From Polaromonas sp. (GTDB taxonomy: Bacteria > Pseudomonadota > Gammaproteobacteria > Burkholderiales > Burkholderiaceae_C): a stretch of 47,040 nucleotides of DNA. This document shows, in pieces, positions 27,618 through 37,160 of the stretch. The notes below the pieces were generated by a model. The model had not been told where the DNA came from. It searched no databases and saw nothing but the letters and a program-made list of their open reading frames with translations. Position 1 is the first letter of the stretch; each line of letters opens with the position of its first letter. The DNA is taken from positions 148,047-195,086 of the forward strand of contig JAAFJR010000006.1 of NCBI GenBank assembly GCA_013298945.1, written 5' to 3'. Made by a program: the position numbers and the translations under genes.

Positions 27618-28067
27618 ATGAGCACGATTGACGAACTAAAAAATACTGGCTTGAAAGCGACCTTGCCTCGCCTCAAGATTTTGGAAATTTTCCAGAAGGG
27701 TGAGCCACGCCATATGACGGCAGAGGATGTGTTCCGGATCCTGTTGCAAGACCGCACCGACATTGGGCTGGCAACCGTTTACCGTGTGCTAATGCAGTTT
27801 GAGCAAGCCAGTATTTTGACGCGCAGCAGTTTTGATGGCGGCAGAGCCGTATATGAGCTCAATGAAGGGCATCACCACGACCATTTGATTTGCTTGGATT
27901 GTGGCAAAGTGGAAGAATTTTTTGACGAAGAGATTGAAAAACGACAAAAAGCCATTGCCAAGGCGAAAGGTTTCACGATTGCAGATCACGCTTTGAGCTT
28001 GTATGCCAATTGCACCAAAGCAAAATGCCCGAATTTGGTTAAGCCCTCGACAAATCGACCCACTTGA
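27618..28067 (+). CDS. fur: Ferric uptake regulator Fur
   Basis: 149 residues. It has an N-terminal winged helix with the recognition region [15 protein letters not shown], and metal-binding [13 protein letters not shown] at 85-97 (C92, C95), plus a second C-x4-C pair near the C-terminus (NCTKAKC). Fur represses iron uptake genes when bound to iron. It is divergent from bamE with a 105-bp gap that contains two copies of ATAAGCCC; no clear Fur box was found. It converges with hprK, with 8 bases between the stops. Confidence 0.97.
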   Translation: MSTIDELKNTGLKATLPRLKILEIFQKGEPRHMTAEDVFRILLQDRTDIGLATVYRVLMQFEQASILTRSSFDGGRAVYELNEGHHHDHLICLDCGKVEEFFDEEIEKRQKAIAKAKGFTIADHALSLYANCTKAKCPNLVKPSTNRPT

Positions 28068-28075
28068 GCCAAACA

Positions 28076-29023
28076 CTAACCCGCTTCCATCGCTTTGCGC
28101 TGGCGCTGGGCAAACTCCTCATAGGTATCGATACCGCGTAGTTGCAAGATGGTATTGCGTACAGCTGCTTCCACCAAAACCGCAATATTTCGACCAGCTA
28201 CCACTTGAATCACCACCTTACGCACGGGTATGCCGATAACATCTTGCGTTAATGGCACAGAGGGCATGCGATCGTAGTCTCGCTCCATCGTTTCACGGCG
28301 CACCAAGTGAACAATCAACTTCAAACGCATCCGCCTGCGTACGGCTGTCTCACCGAAAATAGCGCGAATATCCAACAAACCAATACCACGCACTTCTAGC
28401 AAGTTTTGCAGCAAATCTGGGCATCGTCCTTCAATAGTTGTTTGATTGATGCGAAACAAATCAACAGCATCGTCAGCCACCAAGCCGTTGCCGCGTGAAA
28501 TCAACTCCAAACCGAGTTCACTTTTTCCAAGACCAGATTCACCCGTAATCATCACGCCCAAACCCAAAATATCCATGAACACGCCGTGCATGGTGGTGCG
28601 GTCAGAAAAGTGTTTGGCCAAATAAGCGCGCAAGACGTCAATAACGAAAGCAGCAGATTCTTTGGTTGAAAAGAGCGGTATTTGGGCACGTTCGCACAAA
28701 GTCAGCAAACTAGGGGGTGGTATTTGCCCATCACCTAGAACGAGCAAAGGTGGCTCTAATCTGACGATTCTGGCAATTCGACGAGCACAATCTTCCTCCG
28801 TGCCGTTGGTTAAGTATGCAACTTCACGCTCACCCAAAACCTGCAATCGGTAAGGATGAATGTAATTAAGATAACCAACCAAATCAGCGCTAGACCTTGC
28901 CGCGCGAACAGCTACTTCATCAAATCTACGCTCTGAAGCTGCTAAACCGACCAACCAATCCCACTTTAAATAAGTGCGAAAGGCTTCAAATAAAACGTCG
29001 GCACTGACGACGGTAGGCTTCAT
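28076..29023 (-). CDS. hprK: HPr kinase/phosphorylase HprK
   Basis: 315 residues from the ATG at 29023, which overlaps the ptsN stop as ATGA; an in-frame start 8 codons earlier is less likely. Walker [10 protein letters not shown] lies at about 161-169 and the C-terminal signature [15 protein letters not shown] is near 228-242. It phosphorylates HPr on serine and links carbon state to regulation in proteobacterial PTS-Ntr systems. It follows ptsN as in most betaproteobacteria. Confidence 0.96.
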   Translation of the reverse strand: MKPTVVSADVLFEAFRTYLKWDWLVGLAASERRFDEVAVRAARSSADLVGYLNYIHPYRLQVLGEREVAYLTNGTEEDCARRIARIVRLEPPLLVLGDGQIPPPSLLTLCERAQIPLFSTKESAAFVIDVLRAYLAKHFSDRTTMHGVFMDILGLGVMITGESGLGKSELGLELISRGNGLVADDAVDLFRINQTTIEGRCPDLLQNLLEVRGIGLLDIRAIFGETAVRRRMRLKLIVHLVRRETMERDYDRMPSVPLTQDVIGIPVRKVVIQVVAGRNIAVLVEAAVRNTILQLRGIDTYEEFAQRQRKAMEAG

Positions 29024-29490
29024 GTAACGCCTTGAGTAGCTAACCAACCCGTTATTAGCTGGTGCAAGTAGATTGCATCTTGGGTTGTTTGCAATTTATC
29101 GCGCAATGCAGCATCGCTCAATAACTCTGCTATTTCCGACAAAATTTCAAGGTGTTTTTGTGTCGCCGCTTCAGGCACAAGCAAAAAAATCAACAAACTA
29201 ACTGGCAATTCATCTGGTGCATCGAAGCCAATTGGCTGCGCTAATTGGAAAACTGCCGCCATGGGCGTTTTCATACCCTTGATACGTCCATGCGGAATGG
29301 CGACACCATGCCCAAGACCTGTAGAACCCAGTCGCTCTCGCGCAAACAAGCTGTCGGTGACCGTAGCTCGGTTCAAGCCATGTAGCTGCTCAAACAACAA
29401 ACCAGCCTCTTCAAAAGCGCGTTTTTTGCTGGTAGCTTCTACGCCCACAAGCACTTGTGGAGCGGGCAATATGCTGGAAAGTCTGTTCAT
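29020..29490 (-). CDS. ptsN: Nitrogen PTS EIIA protein PtsN
   Basis: 156 residues if started at [11 protein letters not shown] (29490); the frame extends 7 codons upstream to 29511. The phosphorylated His is His67 in [17 protein letters not shown]-Ntr is the terminal phosphate acceptor of PTS-Ntr and controls potassium and nitrogen responses. It lies between hpf and hprK with a clear hairpin upstream that separates it from hpf. Confidence 0.94.
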   Translation of the reverse strand: MNRLSSILPAPQVLVGVEATSKKRAFEEAGLLFEQLHGLNRATVTDSLFARERLGSTGLGHGVAIPHGRIKGMKTPMAAVFQLAQPIGFDAPDELPVSLLIFLLVPEAATQKHLEILSEIAELLSDAALRDKLQTTQDAIYLHQLITGWLATQGVT

Positions 29491-29582
29491 ACGTGGATGG
29501 AGATTATGCACCGAGCTATGAATTAGGAATGAATTCGACTTAAATTCTAGGGAAATTAACCAAATTTTGCCTCAAATGCAAA

Positions 29583-29628
29583 ACCGCCCTACAAAACAGC
29601 TCTCAGAGAAAGCTTTTTGCAGGGCGGT
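29583..29628 (-). terminator. Nested hairpin terminator after hpf
   Basis: ACCGCCCT at 29583-29590 pairs with AGGGCGGT at 29621-29628, extended by further A/T pairs, and an inner hairpin built from AGCT arms sits in the loop. On the minus strand it follows the hpf stop by about 40 bases and is trailed by a short T-run. It likely ends or attenuates the hpf transcript before ptsN. Confidence 0.7.
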
Positions 29629-29666
29629 CAAGAGTTTAAAACGAAAGTTTAAACTGCCGCAACCGA

Positions 29667-29996
29667 TTACATCAATCGCTTAGGTGCCTCGTGATGGTGA
29701 TCTTTCACCTTGTCTTTGTGTTTGCCGACTTGACGATCGAGTTTATCGACCAAGTCATCTACCGCAGCATACAAGTCTTCGTGCGAACTCTCAGCAAACA
29801 TATCGCTGCCCTTTACATGGATGTTGCACTCAGCACGCTGTCGTCGGTCTTTTTCCTTTTGATTTTCTACCGTTAGCAAAACTTTCACATCAACCAGTTG
29901 GTCAAAATGCCTTGTGATTCGATCTAACTTAGCCGTCACATAACTGCGTAAGGCTGGGGTAACTTCGAGATGGTGACCGCTGATTGTCAAATTCAT
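29667..29996 (-). CDS. hpf: Ribosome hibernation promoting factor HPF
   Basis: 109 residues from the ATG at 29996, which has a strong AGGAGG ribosome-binding site a few bases upstream; the open frame extends to 30074 but lacks support. [34 protein letters not shown] and [35 protein letters not shown] are typical of the short form. It binds 30S subunits and stops translation in stationary phase. It heads the hpf-ptsN-hprK unit. rpoN, often upstream, is replaced by an MFS gene here. The 212-base gap 29997-30208 should hold its promoter. Confidence 0.95.
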   Translation of the reverse strand: MNLTISGHHLEVTPALRSYVTAKLDRITRHFDQLVDVKVLLTVENQKEKDRRQRAECNIHVKGSDMFAESSHEDLYAAVDDLVDKLDRQVGKHKDKVKDHHHEAPKRLM

Positions 29997-30208
29997 ACGT
30001 AGCCTCCTAGAACAAAAACAAAACACGCACTGCGCTAAAACCTCATCAACCACAGCGCAGGGCGCGAACAACACCTGAGGCTAAAGCTTCATCTTTAGCA
30101 ACTTCTCAAGTAACTTTACTATGCGCTCGCTATTGAACATTTGCAAGTGCCAAAGCTGGGTTTTCTACAAATTTTTATATTATTTAATGTAAGGTGGTGC
30201 AACGCTTA

Positions 30209-31453
30209 CTATGCAGATAACGTGTTGGATTGATATAACTTTAAACGACTAGCTAGAAAAATAGCGGCCACACTTGCGCAAGCACCAACCAAGGCAGCGA
30301 CCCAATAGTTTTGCACTAAATTTTGTGCATCACGGCTAATGATCAAACCACCGGCAAAAGCGGCAACACCCATGGATGCAGATTGAACTGCAGAATTCAG
30401 CGCCATAAATGTGCCACGCAACTTCGGATTCGCAGCCGAGGTGATGATCGCCATACCAGGAATCATCCGCCCGCTCATGCAGGCGAAAAAGGCTGTCGAA
30501 ACCAGCAAAACCGCCCACATGGGCAAACCTTCTGTCAACGTGGTCGCCACCATAGGAATGATCACCAAAACAGCCATCAAGCTGAACATGAATACTTTTC
30601 CCTTACGATCCGTTAAAACACCAATGATGCGTGCCGTCACTAAAGTCACTAGGCCACCGCACAAATACACATAAGGCACCTGCTCGGTACGCCAGCCGAC
30701 ATTGGTTTGCAAATAAATAGTGATGAATGGAATCACCGTAAATCCGGCAAACATCAGCAAGCCTGAAAAAGCAAAAGCTTTCAGATGATTGGCGTCTGCA
30801 AGCACTTGTTTGATACCACTCCAAGCCGATGGCTTGTTGGCCACTTTCAAATGATCGACGAGCGGTGGTAAAGTGATGTAAGCGCCTGCGGCCAACAAAC
30901 CCACCAAGGCAGCTATGCCAAAAAACGGCGCATGCCAACTAAAGTGCGCTGCCAAAAATAAACCCAAGGGCACACCGGCTACGGTAGACACAGAAAATGA
31001 GGTCATCACAATGCCCATGGCACGGCCACGTCGCTCAAAAGGAATCACATCTGCCACGATAGTTTGCGACAGAGCAGACAAAACCCCACCGAAAATACCA
31101 GCCAAGACCCTAGCAACCATCAAGGTGTAATAGGTTGGTGCCAAACCGCAAGCAAGCGTCGCTAACCCAAACAACACATAAAGCGTCAAAAGTAACTTTT
31201 TGCGGTCAAATTTATCCAAATAAGTTGCGGCCAGTAGGCCCGATACACCCGCAGCTAGGGTGTAAGCGGAAACCAACATACCAAACTGCGCATCAGTGAT
31301 AGAAAAAATCTTGGTGAATTGTGGCCCCAAAGGCATCATGATCATGAAATCAAGAATATGGGTGAATTGGATGCCGGCTAGAGTGAGTAACAGCCAAAGT
31401 TCGCGCTTAGGCGAAAGTGAGCGAGAAAGTGGGTTTGGGGCTTGTATCGACAT
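30209..31453 (-). CDS. MFS transporter (drug/metabolite exporter type)
   Basis: 414 residues, about twelve membrane segments. Motif A appears between segments 2 and 3 as LDKFDRKKLLL, and GILTDR-type sequence (GVLTDRKGK) recurs in the second half, so it is a complete 12-TM MFS permease of the DHA1 type. Substrate is unknown. It precedes hpf on the same strand but with a 212-base gap, so it probably has its own transcript. Confidence 0.85.
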   Translation of the reverse strand: MSIQAPNPLSRSLSPKRELWLLLTLAGIQFTHILDFMIMMPLGPQFTKIFSITDAQFGMLVSAYTLAAGVSGLLAATYLDKFDRKKLLLTLYVLFGLATLACGLAPTYYTLMVARVLAGIFGGVLSALSQTIVADVIPFERRGRAMGIVMTSFSVSTVAGVPLGLFLAAHFSWHAPFFGIAALVGLLAAGAYITLPPLVDHLKVANKPSAWSGIKQVLADANHLKAFAFSGLLMFAGFTVIPFITIYLQTNVGWRTEQVPYVYLCGGLVTLVTARIIGVLTDRKGKVFMFSLMAVLVIIPMVATTLTEGLPMWAVLLVSTAFFACMSGRMIPGMAIITSAANPKLRGTFMALNSAVQSASMGVAAFAGGLIISRDAQNLVQNYWVAALVGACASVAAIFLASRLKLYQSNTLSA

Positions 31454-31563
31454 AACTTCCTAAATTAACCTTTGACTTTATCACTTGATGTAACCAGGGG
31501 AATTAACCTTTTACAAAGTGTCATAATCAAGCCTTATAAATAACGGAGCAGTCGCTTGGAAAC

Positions 31564-31579
31564 CTACCCTAGTCGGTAG
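31564..31579 (+). promoter_or_regulatory. Hairpin in the corA leader
   Basis: CTACC-N6-GGTAG followed by CTTTT forms a short terminator-like stem about 115 bases before the corA start. The 242-base gap (31454-31695) also holds TTTACA and TATAAA boxes at about 31510 and 31535, with 19-base spacing, a possible promoter. This could be an attenuator or the end of an upstream transcript; the stem is only 5 bp. Confidence 0.35.
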
Positions 31580-31695
31580 CTTTTAACTCCCAAATACCAG
31601 ATGCTTTGGCTTTGAGCTGATACGTGTGGATGTTTGCATTGGGGTTGAAAGCTAAATCACCCTTTATTAATGCAACCTTATTTCGGGAGAGAGCC

Positions 31696-32682
31696 ATGCT
31701 CAATATCTTTTCCCTAGCCAATGGCCGACTTTTCCAAGAAGAGATCGAGTCGCTAGAAGAACTTGCCAAGTTTCAACCTATTTGGGTGGATTTGGAGTCC
31801 CCAACTTTAGAAGAAAAACGCTGGGTCAAGCAGCATTACGGCTTGTCCATTCCTGAAGATGCGATGGACGAAGACATTGAAGAGTCTGCCCGTTTTTACG
31901 AAGAAGACAACGGCGACTTGCACATTCGCTCAGACTTTTTGGTAGCTGATGACAATGAACCTGGTACGGTTCGCGTGGCATTCATTTTGAACTTGGCCAA
32001 TACCCAGCTTAAAAGCCATGGCGTTTTATTCTCCATCCACGATGAAGATGTGCCCGTCTTTAGGCTTTTGCGCATGCGAGCGCGCCGCGCGCCTGGCCTC
32101 TTGGAAGATGCAAAAGAAGTGCTACTCAAGTTGTTTGATGCAGATGCTGAATATTCTGCCGACACTTTAGAAGGTATTTACGATGGCCTAGAGACCGTGA
32201 GCCGACAGGTGTTGTCTGGCGATGTGACGGATGCCTTAGCGGGTGAAGTATTGGGCGCGATTGCTCGGCACGAGAACTTAAACGGTACGATTCGCCGCAA
32301 TATGATGGACACACGCCGAGCTTTGAGCTTTGTGATGCGTAGCAAAATGCTTAATGCCGAGCAGTTTGAGGAAGCTCGGCAAATTTTGCGTGATATTGAC
32401 TCGCTAGACTCGCACACTGCTTTCGTCTTTGAGAAAATCAACTTCTTGATGGATGCCACCGTTGGTTTCATCAACATCAACCAAAACAAGATCATCAAAA
32501 TCTTCTCTGTGGCCAGCGTTGCTTTGCTACCGCCCACGTTGATAGCCAGCATTTACGGAATGAATTTCAAATTTATGCCTGAGTTAGATTGGTCTATGGG
32601 CTACCCATACGCGCTGCTGTTGATGCTAGCCAGTGCGCTCGTGCCCATGTGGTATTTCCGCAGGCGCGGCTGGTTGAAATGA
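31696..32682 (+). CDS. corA: Magnesium transporter CorA
   Basis: 328 residues from the ATG at 31696, chosen because CGGGAGAGAGCC precedes it; the frame is open 24 codons further upstream. It has a long cytosolic N-terminal domain and two membrane helices at the C-terminus. The selectivity loop is IYGMNFKFMPEL (GMN near 288-290) followed by the basic ending FRRRGWLK. CorA conducts Mg2+ and Co2+ inward as a pentamer. psd follows 48 bases later. Confidence 0.96.
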   Translation: MLNIFSLANGRLFQEEIESLEELAKFQPIWVDLESPTLEEKRWVKQHYGLSIPEDAMDEDIEESARFYEEDNGDLHIRSDFLVADDNEPGTVRVAFILNLANTQLKSHGVLFSIHDEDVPVFRLLRMRARRAPGLLEDAKEVLLKLFDADAEYSADTLEGIYDGLETVSRQVLSGDVTDALAGEVLGAIARHENLNGTIRRNMMDTRRALSFVMRSKMLNAEQFEEARQILRDIDSLDSHTAFVFEKINFLMDATVGFININQNKIIKIFSVASVALLPPTLIASIYGMNFKFMPELDWSMGYPYALLLMLASALVPMWYFRRRGWLK

Positions 32683-32730
32683 AGCCCCAGAAAAGCCCAT
32701 ATAAATAAAAGCGGTAATAAGGAGATCAAT

Positions 32731-33588
32731 GTGTTGAATCGTTTGAAAGTTTTACCGCAATACTTATTGCCCAAGCAATTACTAACCTCGCTCGCCGGTC
32801 GCTTTGCAAGTCAAGCGCGTGGCAATACAACCACTTCCGTCATCCGCTGGTTTGTTAAAAAATACCAAGTCAACATGGCTGAGGCTTTGAATCCTGACAT
32901 CTGCAGTTACGCTACTTTCAATGACTTTTTTACACGCGCGTTAAAACCAGGGGCACGGCCTTTGGCGGAAGCCGAGCTGATTTGCCCGGTCGATGGCGCT
33001 ATTAGTCAGTTTGGTGATATCAAGCAAGATCAAATCTTCCAGGCCAAAGGCCACAGATATTCCACTACAGCACTGGTCGGTGGTGACGGCACCTTGGCTG
33101 CAAGATTTCAAAACGGCAGTTTTGCAACGATATACCTCAGCCCCAAAGACTACCACCGCATCCACATGCCGTGCGACGGCAAATTAAGCCGCATGATTTA
33201 TGTGCCTGGCGACTTGTTTTCAGTCAATCCCACCACGGCGCGTGGCGTACCCGGTTTGTTTGCTCGAAACGAACGTGTCGTTTGCGTGTTTGATACTGAA
33301 AACGGACCATTCGTGCTTGTTCTGGTGGGCGCAACCATTGTGGGCAGCATGGCGACGATTTGGCATGGACAAATTAATCCACCGCGCAGCGCAGATGTGC
33401 GTGAATGGCGGTATGACGATGAGCCCATTTTTCTCAAACAAGGCGATGAAATGGGTAGATTCATGCTGGGCTCTACCGTGGTCATGCTGTTTCCTGAAAG
33501 TCGCTCAAAAACAATGGCATTTAACGCCGGATGGGTGGCTGGCGGTGCTGTTCAACTTGGACAAGGAATGTGTCAGAAAATCATCTGA
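32731..33588 (+). CDS. psd: Phosphatidylserine decarboxylase proenzyme Psd
   Basis: 285 residues, usual for type I Psd. It starts with GTG at 32731 after AAGGAGATCAAT, an excellent ribosome-binding site. The self-cleavage motif LGST lies in MGRFMLGSTVVMLFPE near residue 248; cleavage before Ser makes the pyruvoyl cofactor. CPVDGAISQFG and YHRIHMPCDGKL hold other catalytic residues. It makes phosphatidylethanolamine at the inner membrane. It converges with alr. Confidence 0.97.
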   Translation: MLNRLKVLPQYLLPKQLLTSLAGRFASQARGNTTTSVIRWFVKKYQVNMAEALNPDICSYATFNDFFTRALKPGARPLAEAELICPVDGAISQFGDIKQDQIFQAKGHRYSTTALVGGDGTLAARFQNGSFATIYLSPKDYHRIHMPCDGKLSRMIYVPGDLFSVNPTTARGVPGLFARNERVVCVFDTENGPFVLVLVGATIVGSMATIWHGQINPPRSADVREWRYDDEPIFLKQGDEMGRFMLGSTVVMLFPESRSKTMAFNAGWVAGGAVQLGQGMCQKII

Positions 33589-33642
33589 CTTATTGAAGCT
33601 AACTTATAAAAGCTAATTAATAGATTTTATAGATTTAGAAGT

Positions 33643-34749
33643 TTATTCTGGCTCAACAACAGTAGGCACACGTTGCGCCAAAGCGCACATCAATTCATAA
33701 CCGACAGTGCCACCGGCTTGCGCTACTTCGTCAATCGGTAAAACAGCGCCGTTGCTAGCTCGCCCCCATAGCGTGACCTCGCTACCAATGCCGGCTTCAA
33801 TGCCGGCGAGTTTCAACGGTTCTAAATCAACAGTAATCATGTCCATGCTGACGCGCCCCACCGTGCGGGTGCGAATGCCGTTGACCAACACAGGCGTACC
33901 CGTGCTGCAATGGCGCGGATAGCCGTCTGCATAGCCGCAAGCAACTACACCTATTGTCATGGGTCTTTCAGCCTTAAAAATAGAGCCATATCCGACTGTA
34001 GCCGGCGTATTTATTGCCTGAATAGCTATAATTTTTGATGATAAAGTCATCGTCGGCAGTAATTGCCAATCGCCTTGTGAATGTTCGGGAAAATCAGGCG
34101 CGCTGCCATACAAGGCAATCCCAGGGCGAATCCAATCAGCCGCAGCGCTGGTACTATGTCGTAACGCGGCAGCGCTGTTGGCTAGGCTGCGCTCGCCGGG
34201 TAAATCTTGCGTGGCGGTGTTGAAAACTTGCAACTGCTCTGCTATGCCTTTCGCACCATCTGCATCGCTGAAGTGCGTTGCCAATGAAATTTCTTCAACC
34301 TGCGGTAAAGCATTCAATCGCACCCATGCTGCGCGGTACTGCTGGGGCGAAAACCCCAAACGATTCATGCCTGAGTTCATTTTAAGGAACACACGGTGCG
34401 GCACTTCGGTCTTGTGGGTTGCTAACATCTGAATTTGCTCGTCGCTATGCACTGTGTGCCACAAACCAAGGCGTGAGCACAGCTCTAAATCACGCTGCTC
34501 AAACACGCCTTCCAATAGCAAGATGGGACCACGCCAGCCCAACTTGCGTACACGCGACGCCTCATCCAAATCTAACAACGCAAAGCCATCGGCACTGCGC
34601 AGCCCTTCAAACACGCGCTCAATACCGTGACCATACGCATTGGCTTTGACCACAGCCCAAACCTTTGAATCAGGAGCAGCAAGGCTTGCACACTGAATAT
34701 TGTTGCGCAAAGCCGCTGTATGAATGGTGGCTAGAATGGGACGTGGCAT
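33643..34749 (-). CDS. alr: Alanine racemase Alr
   Basis: 368 residues, normal length. Lys35 in [10 protein letters not shown] binds PLP. The second-domain catalytic Tyr lies in VGYGSIF (Tyr254), and [20 protein letters not shown] and [10 protein letters not shown] follow. It makes D-alanine for peptidoglycan. Copy 9 of the 51-bp repeat encodes residues 236-252, directly before the catalytic Tyr. Homologues I recall have a stretch of equal length there, so the repeat replaces native residues without lengthening the protein. It is divergent from lplT across a 184-base gap where I see no clear regulatory motif. Confidence 0.96.
   Translation of the reverse strand: MPRPILATIHTAALRNNIQCASLAAPDSKVWAVVKANAYGHGIERVFEGLRSADGFALLDLDEASRVRKLGWRGPILLLEGVFEQRDLELCSRLGLWHTVHSDEQIQMLATHKTEVPHRVFLKMNSGMNRLGFSPQQYRAAWVRLNALPQVEEISLATHFSDADGAKGIAEQLQVFNTATQDLPGERSLANSAAALRHSTSAAADWIRPGIALYGSAPDFPEHSQGDWQLLPTMTLSSKIIAIQAINTPATVGYGSIFKAERPMTIGVVACGYADGYPRHCSTGTPVLVNGIRTRTVGRVSMDMITVDLEPLKLAGIEAGIGSEVTLWGRASNGAVLPIDEVAQAGGTVGYELMCALAQRVPTVVEPE
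33994..34044 (-). repeat. 51-bp interspersed repeat, copy 9 (in alr)
   Basis: The GC-rich half is exact consensus (CAGGCAATAAATACGCCGGC, then TACAG); the AT-rich arm is altered (TTATCATCAAAAATTATAGC). A sense: [16 protein letters not shown], ending one residue before the Gly of the catalytic GYG. Confidence 0.88.
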
Positions 34750-34933
34750 GTTTATTTCAAATTGTGTATCTAGGGTATTCTCTCATCTCACTTTCATTTT
34801 ATTGAAGCTAAGGCATGATATAACTCAGTATTAGTTACTTATGCGTTACCAGATAGATACTTAACTTTACAAACCATATGCACTCAGTTCGGGTAGCCCC
34901 TATTGCGCAACCTTATTTGCTAGTATTTATTTT

Positions 34934-36241
34934 ATGACGCAGCCTTCACATGAACCCATGAAAAAAGGGTTTTTCACCATCATGGCGGCTCAGTTTTTCA
35001 GCTCTTTGGCTGATAACGCTTTGCTTGTTGCCGCCATTGAACTGCTTAAAGCATCTGGCGCACCGCTATGGCATGTGTCAGCTTTAGCACCCATGTTTGC
35101 GCTTTTTTACGTGATTCTGGCGCCCTTCGTGGGCGCTTTCGCTGATGCTTATCCCAAAGGTCAGGTGATGTTTGTTAGCAATTTCATCAAGGTGGTGGGT
35201 TGCCTATTTATGTTGTTTGGTGGTCATCCATTACTAGCTTATGCAGTGGTTGGCTTAGGTGCTGCAGCTTACTCACCTGCCAAATACGGTATCTTGACGG
35301 AGCTACTGCCAGCATCACAGCTGGTCAAAGCGAACGGCTGGATTGAAGGCTTGACGGTCGCCTCCATTATTTTTGGCATTTTGCTGGGCGGCCAATTAAT
35401 TGGCGCTAATGTTTCCAGCCACTTGCTGTCATTTGATTTGCCAATTTTCAATACCAGTGTAGACACCCCAGCTGAAGCGGCGATAGCCATGATGATTTTG
35501 ATCTATGGCTTAGCGGCATGGTTCAACACCCGCATACCAAATACGGGTGCTCCCATCATCCCCGTGCCAAAAAACACCTTGTCATTGGTACCTGATTTTT
35601 GGCATTGTAATAACCTGCTCTGGAAAGACAAGTTAGGGCAAATTTCACTCGCCACAACTACTTTGTTTTGGGGTGTATTGGGTAATTTGCGGGTGATTGT
35701 TTTTGCCTGGGCTGCTGTTGCGTTGGGGTATAGCACATCGCAAGCATCGTCACTGGTCGGCGTTATTGTTATTGGAACAGCAGTGGGTGCGGTGATTGCG
35801 TCTATGCGCATGACGCTGGACCGAGCAACGAGTTTGATTCCTTTGGGTATCGCTATGGGCGTGCTGATGTTTGGGCTTAACTTCATCAGCAGTATATGGG
35901 TAGCGATTCCCTTCCTCATCTTGTTGGGTGGATTGGCCGGCTATCTCGTGGTACCCATGAACGCGTTACTGCAACACCGCGGTCATAACTTGATGGGGGC
36001 TGGCCGTTCAATCGCGGTACAAAACTTCAATGAACAAGCTTGTATTTTAGGTTTGGGTGGCTTGTATGTATTAGGTACGAGTCTGGGCGTTACCGCATTC
36101 GGCATCATTGCCTTTTTTGGTTTTTTAATCACAGCAGTGATGTGGCTCATCATGCGCTGGCATGCTAGTAATTTGCGCAAATACCCTGCTGAAGAAGCAC
36201 ATTTGATCGAAATTGCCACGCACGACGGCATGCACGATTAG
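34934..36241 (+). CDS. lplT: Lysophospholipid transporter LplT
   Basis: 435 residues, about twelve membrane segments of the MFS fold. The start KKGFFTIMAAQFFSSLADNALLVAAIELL and YSPAKYGILTELLPASQLVKANGWIEGLTV are the LplT signature. It flips lysophospholipids across the inner membrane for reacylation. It begins at 34934; a second ATG at 34958 is possible. No acyltransferase (aas) gene follows; an EamA permease lies 12 bases later. psd, also in phospholipid metabolism, is nearby. Confidence 0.94.
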   Translation: MTQPSHEPMKKGFFTIMAAQFFSSLADNALLVAAIELLKASGAPLWHVSALAPMFALFYVILAPFVGAFADAYPKGQVMFVSNFIKVVGCLFMLFGGHPLLAYAVVGLGAAAYSPAKYGILTELLPASQLVKANGWIEGLTVASIIFGILLGGQLIGANVSSHLLSFDLPIFNTSVDTPAEAAIAMMILIYGLAAWFNTRIPNTGAPIIPVPKNTLSLVPDFWHCNNLLWKDKLGQISLATTTLFWGVLGNLRVIVFAWAAVALGYSTSQASSLVGVIVIGTAVGAVIASMRMTLDRATSLIPLGIAMGVLMFGLNFISSIWVAIPFLILLGGLAGYLVVPMNALLQHRGHNLMGAGRSIAVQNFNEQACILGLGGLYVLGTSLGVTAFGIIAFFGFLITAVMWLIMRWHASNLRKYPAEEAHLIEIATHDGMHD

Positions 36242-36253
36242 CGTCAAATCGCC

Positions 36254-37126
36254 ATGAAACTGTGGGCTGTAGGTGCGTTGGTCGTCAACGCTTTTGTGTG
36301 GGGCGTGTCGTGGTGGCCTTTGCGCCAGTTGCAATCGGCGGGTCTGCATCCTTTGTGGTCTACGGCCATCGTGTACTGTTTCGCATTAGTCGTGGTCTTG
36401 TCTATCAAGCCAAAAGCGTGGCAAGGACTCTTGCAGCACCCACAGCTGTGGATGCTTTTCTTTGCTTCTGGCTTAACCAACGTTGGGTTTAACTGGGCGG
36501 TCAGCATCAGCGACGTGGTGCGGGTACTGATCTTGTTTTACCTGATGCCAGCATGGGCCGTCTTATTAGCTTGGCTGCTGTTGCGCGAACGACCGACACG
36601 AAACGCTTTGTTGCGACTGCTACTTGCTTTTATTGGCGTCATGGTCATTTTGCTGCCTATCAATGCAGAAAGCTCGACATCTACCGCGATTCATTTCAGC
36701 TTTGCTGATAGTTTGGCCTTGATGGGTGGTTTTTGTTTTGCATTTACCAATGTTTTGTTGAAAAAATTAAACAATACCCCCAGTGAATCACGCATGCTTG
36801 CCATGTTTGGCGGCGGCGCTATGTTGGCTACGCTTGCAGGTGCGGCAGGCATCACGCAGGGTTGGGTGAATGCAATACCGGTTATTTCAAGCAACTGGGT
36901 GTGGCTAGCTGGCGGCTTGTGTGTCTCTTTTTTGGTAGGTAATATGGCATTGCAATACGGTGCATCTAGGCTGCGCTCAAGTACAACGTCGGTGGTCATG
37001 CTGGTCGAAGTTGCTTTTGGCAGTCTGAGCGCTATTGCTTTGGGCGCAGCTGTTGTGGATACGCGCACATTGGTGGGTGGACTGTTAATCATCGTTGCTG
37101 CAGCATTGGCTGCGTTTGATAACTAA
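36254..37126 (+). CDS. EamA-family (DMT) permease
   Basis: 290 residues with ten hydrophobic segments and two EamA repeats: LWAVGALVVNAFVWGVSWWPLRQLQ opens the first, ADSLALMGGFCFAFTNVLLKKL the second, each with the usual small-residue helix packing. DMT exporters move amino acids, nucleotides or other metabolites; substrate unknown. It follows lplT by 12 bases, likely the same transcript. The 34-base gap to the convergent glycosyltransferase gene shows no strong terminator. Confidence 0.88.
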   Translation: MKLWAVGALVVNAFVWGVSWWPLRQLQSAGLHPLWSTAIVYCFALVVVLSIKPKAWQGLLQHPQLWMLFFASGLTNVGFNWAVSISDVVRVLILFYLMPAWAVLLAWLLLRERPTRNALLRLLLAFIGVMVILLPINAESSTSTAIHFSFADSLALMGGFCFAFTNVLLKKLNNTPSESRMLAMFGGGAMLATLAGAAGITQGWVNAIPVISSNWVWLAGGLCVSFLVGNMALQYGASRLRSSTTSVVMLVEVAFGSLSAIALGAAVVDTRTLVGGLLIIVAAALAAFDN

Positions 37127-37160
37127 TCGAGTCTGCAGCAGTTCCGAAAATAACGTCTTT

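Noticed and set aside
30140-30165. Possible sigma-54 promoter upstream of hpf (TTGGCACTTGCAAATG on the minus strand)
   Set aside because: The TGGCAC and TTGC elements touch, whereas a functional site needs about five bases between them.
31580-31695. Mg2+-sensing riboswitch before corA
   Set aside because: The leader is short and I cannot recognise the M-box or mgtA-type folds; only a weak 5-bp hairpin is present.
34750-34933. Possible RNA gene or decayed repeat in the alr-lplT gap (TTGAAGCTAAGGCATGATATAAC)
   Set aside because: No cloverleaf or strong hairpin, and the match to the 51-bp element is too short to count.
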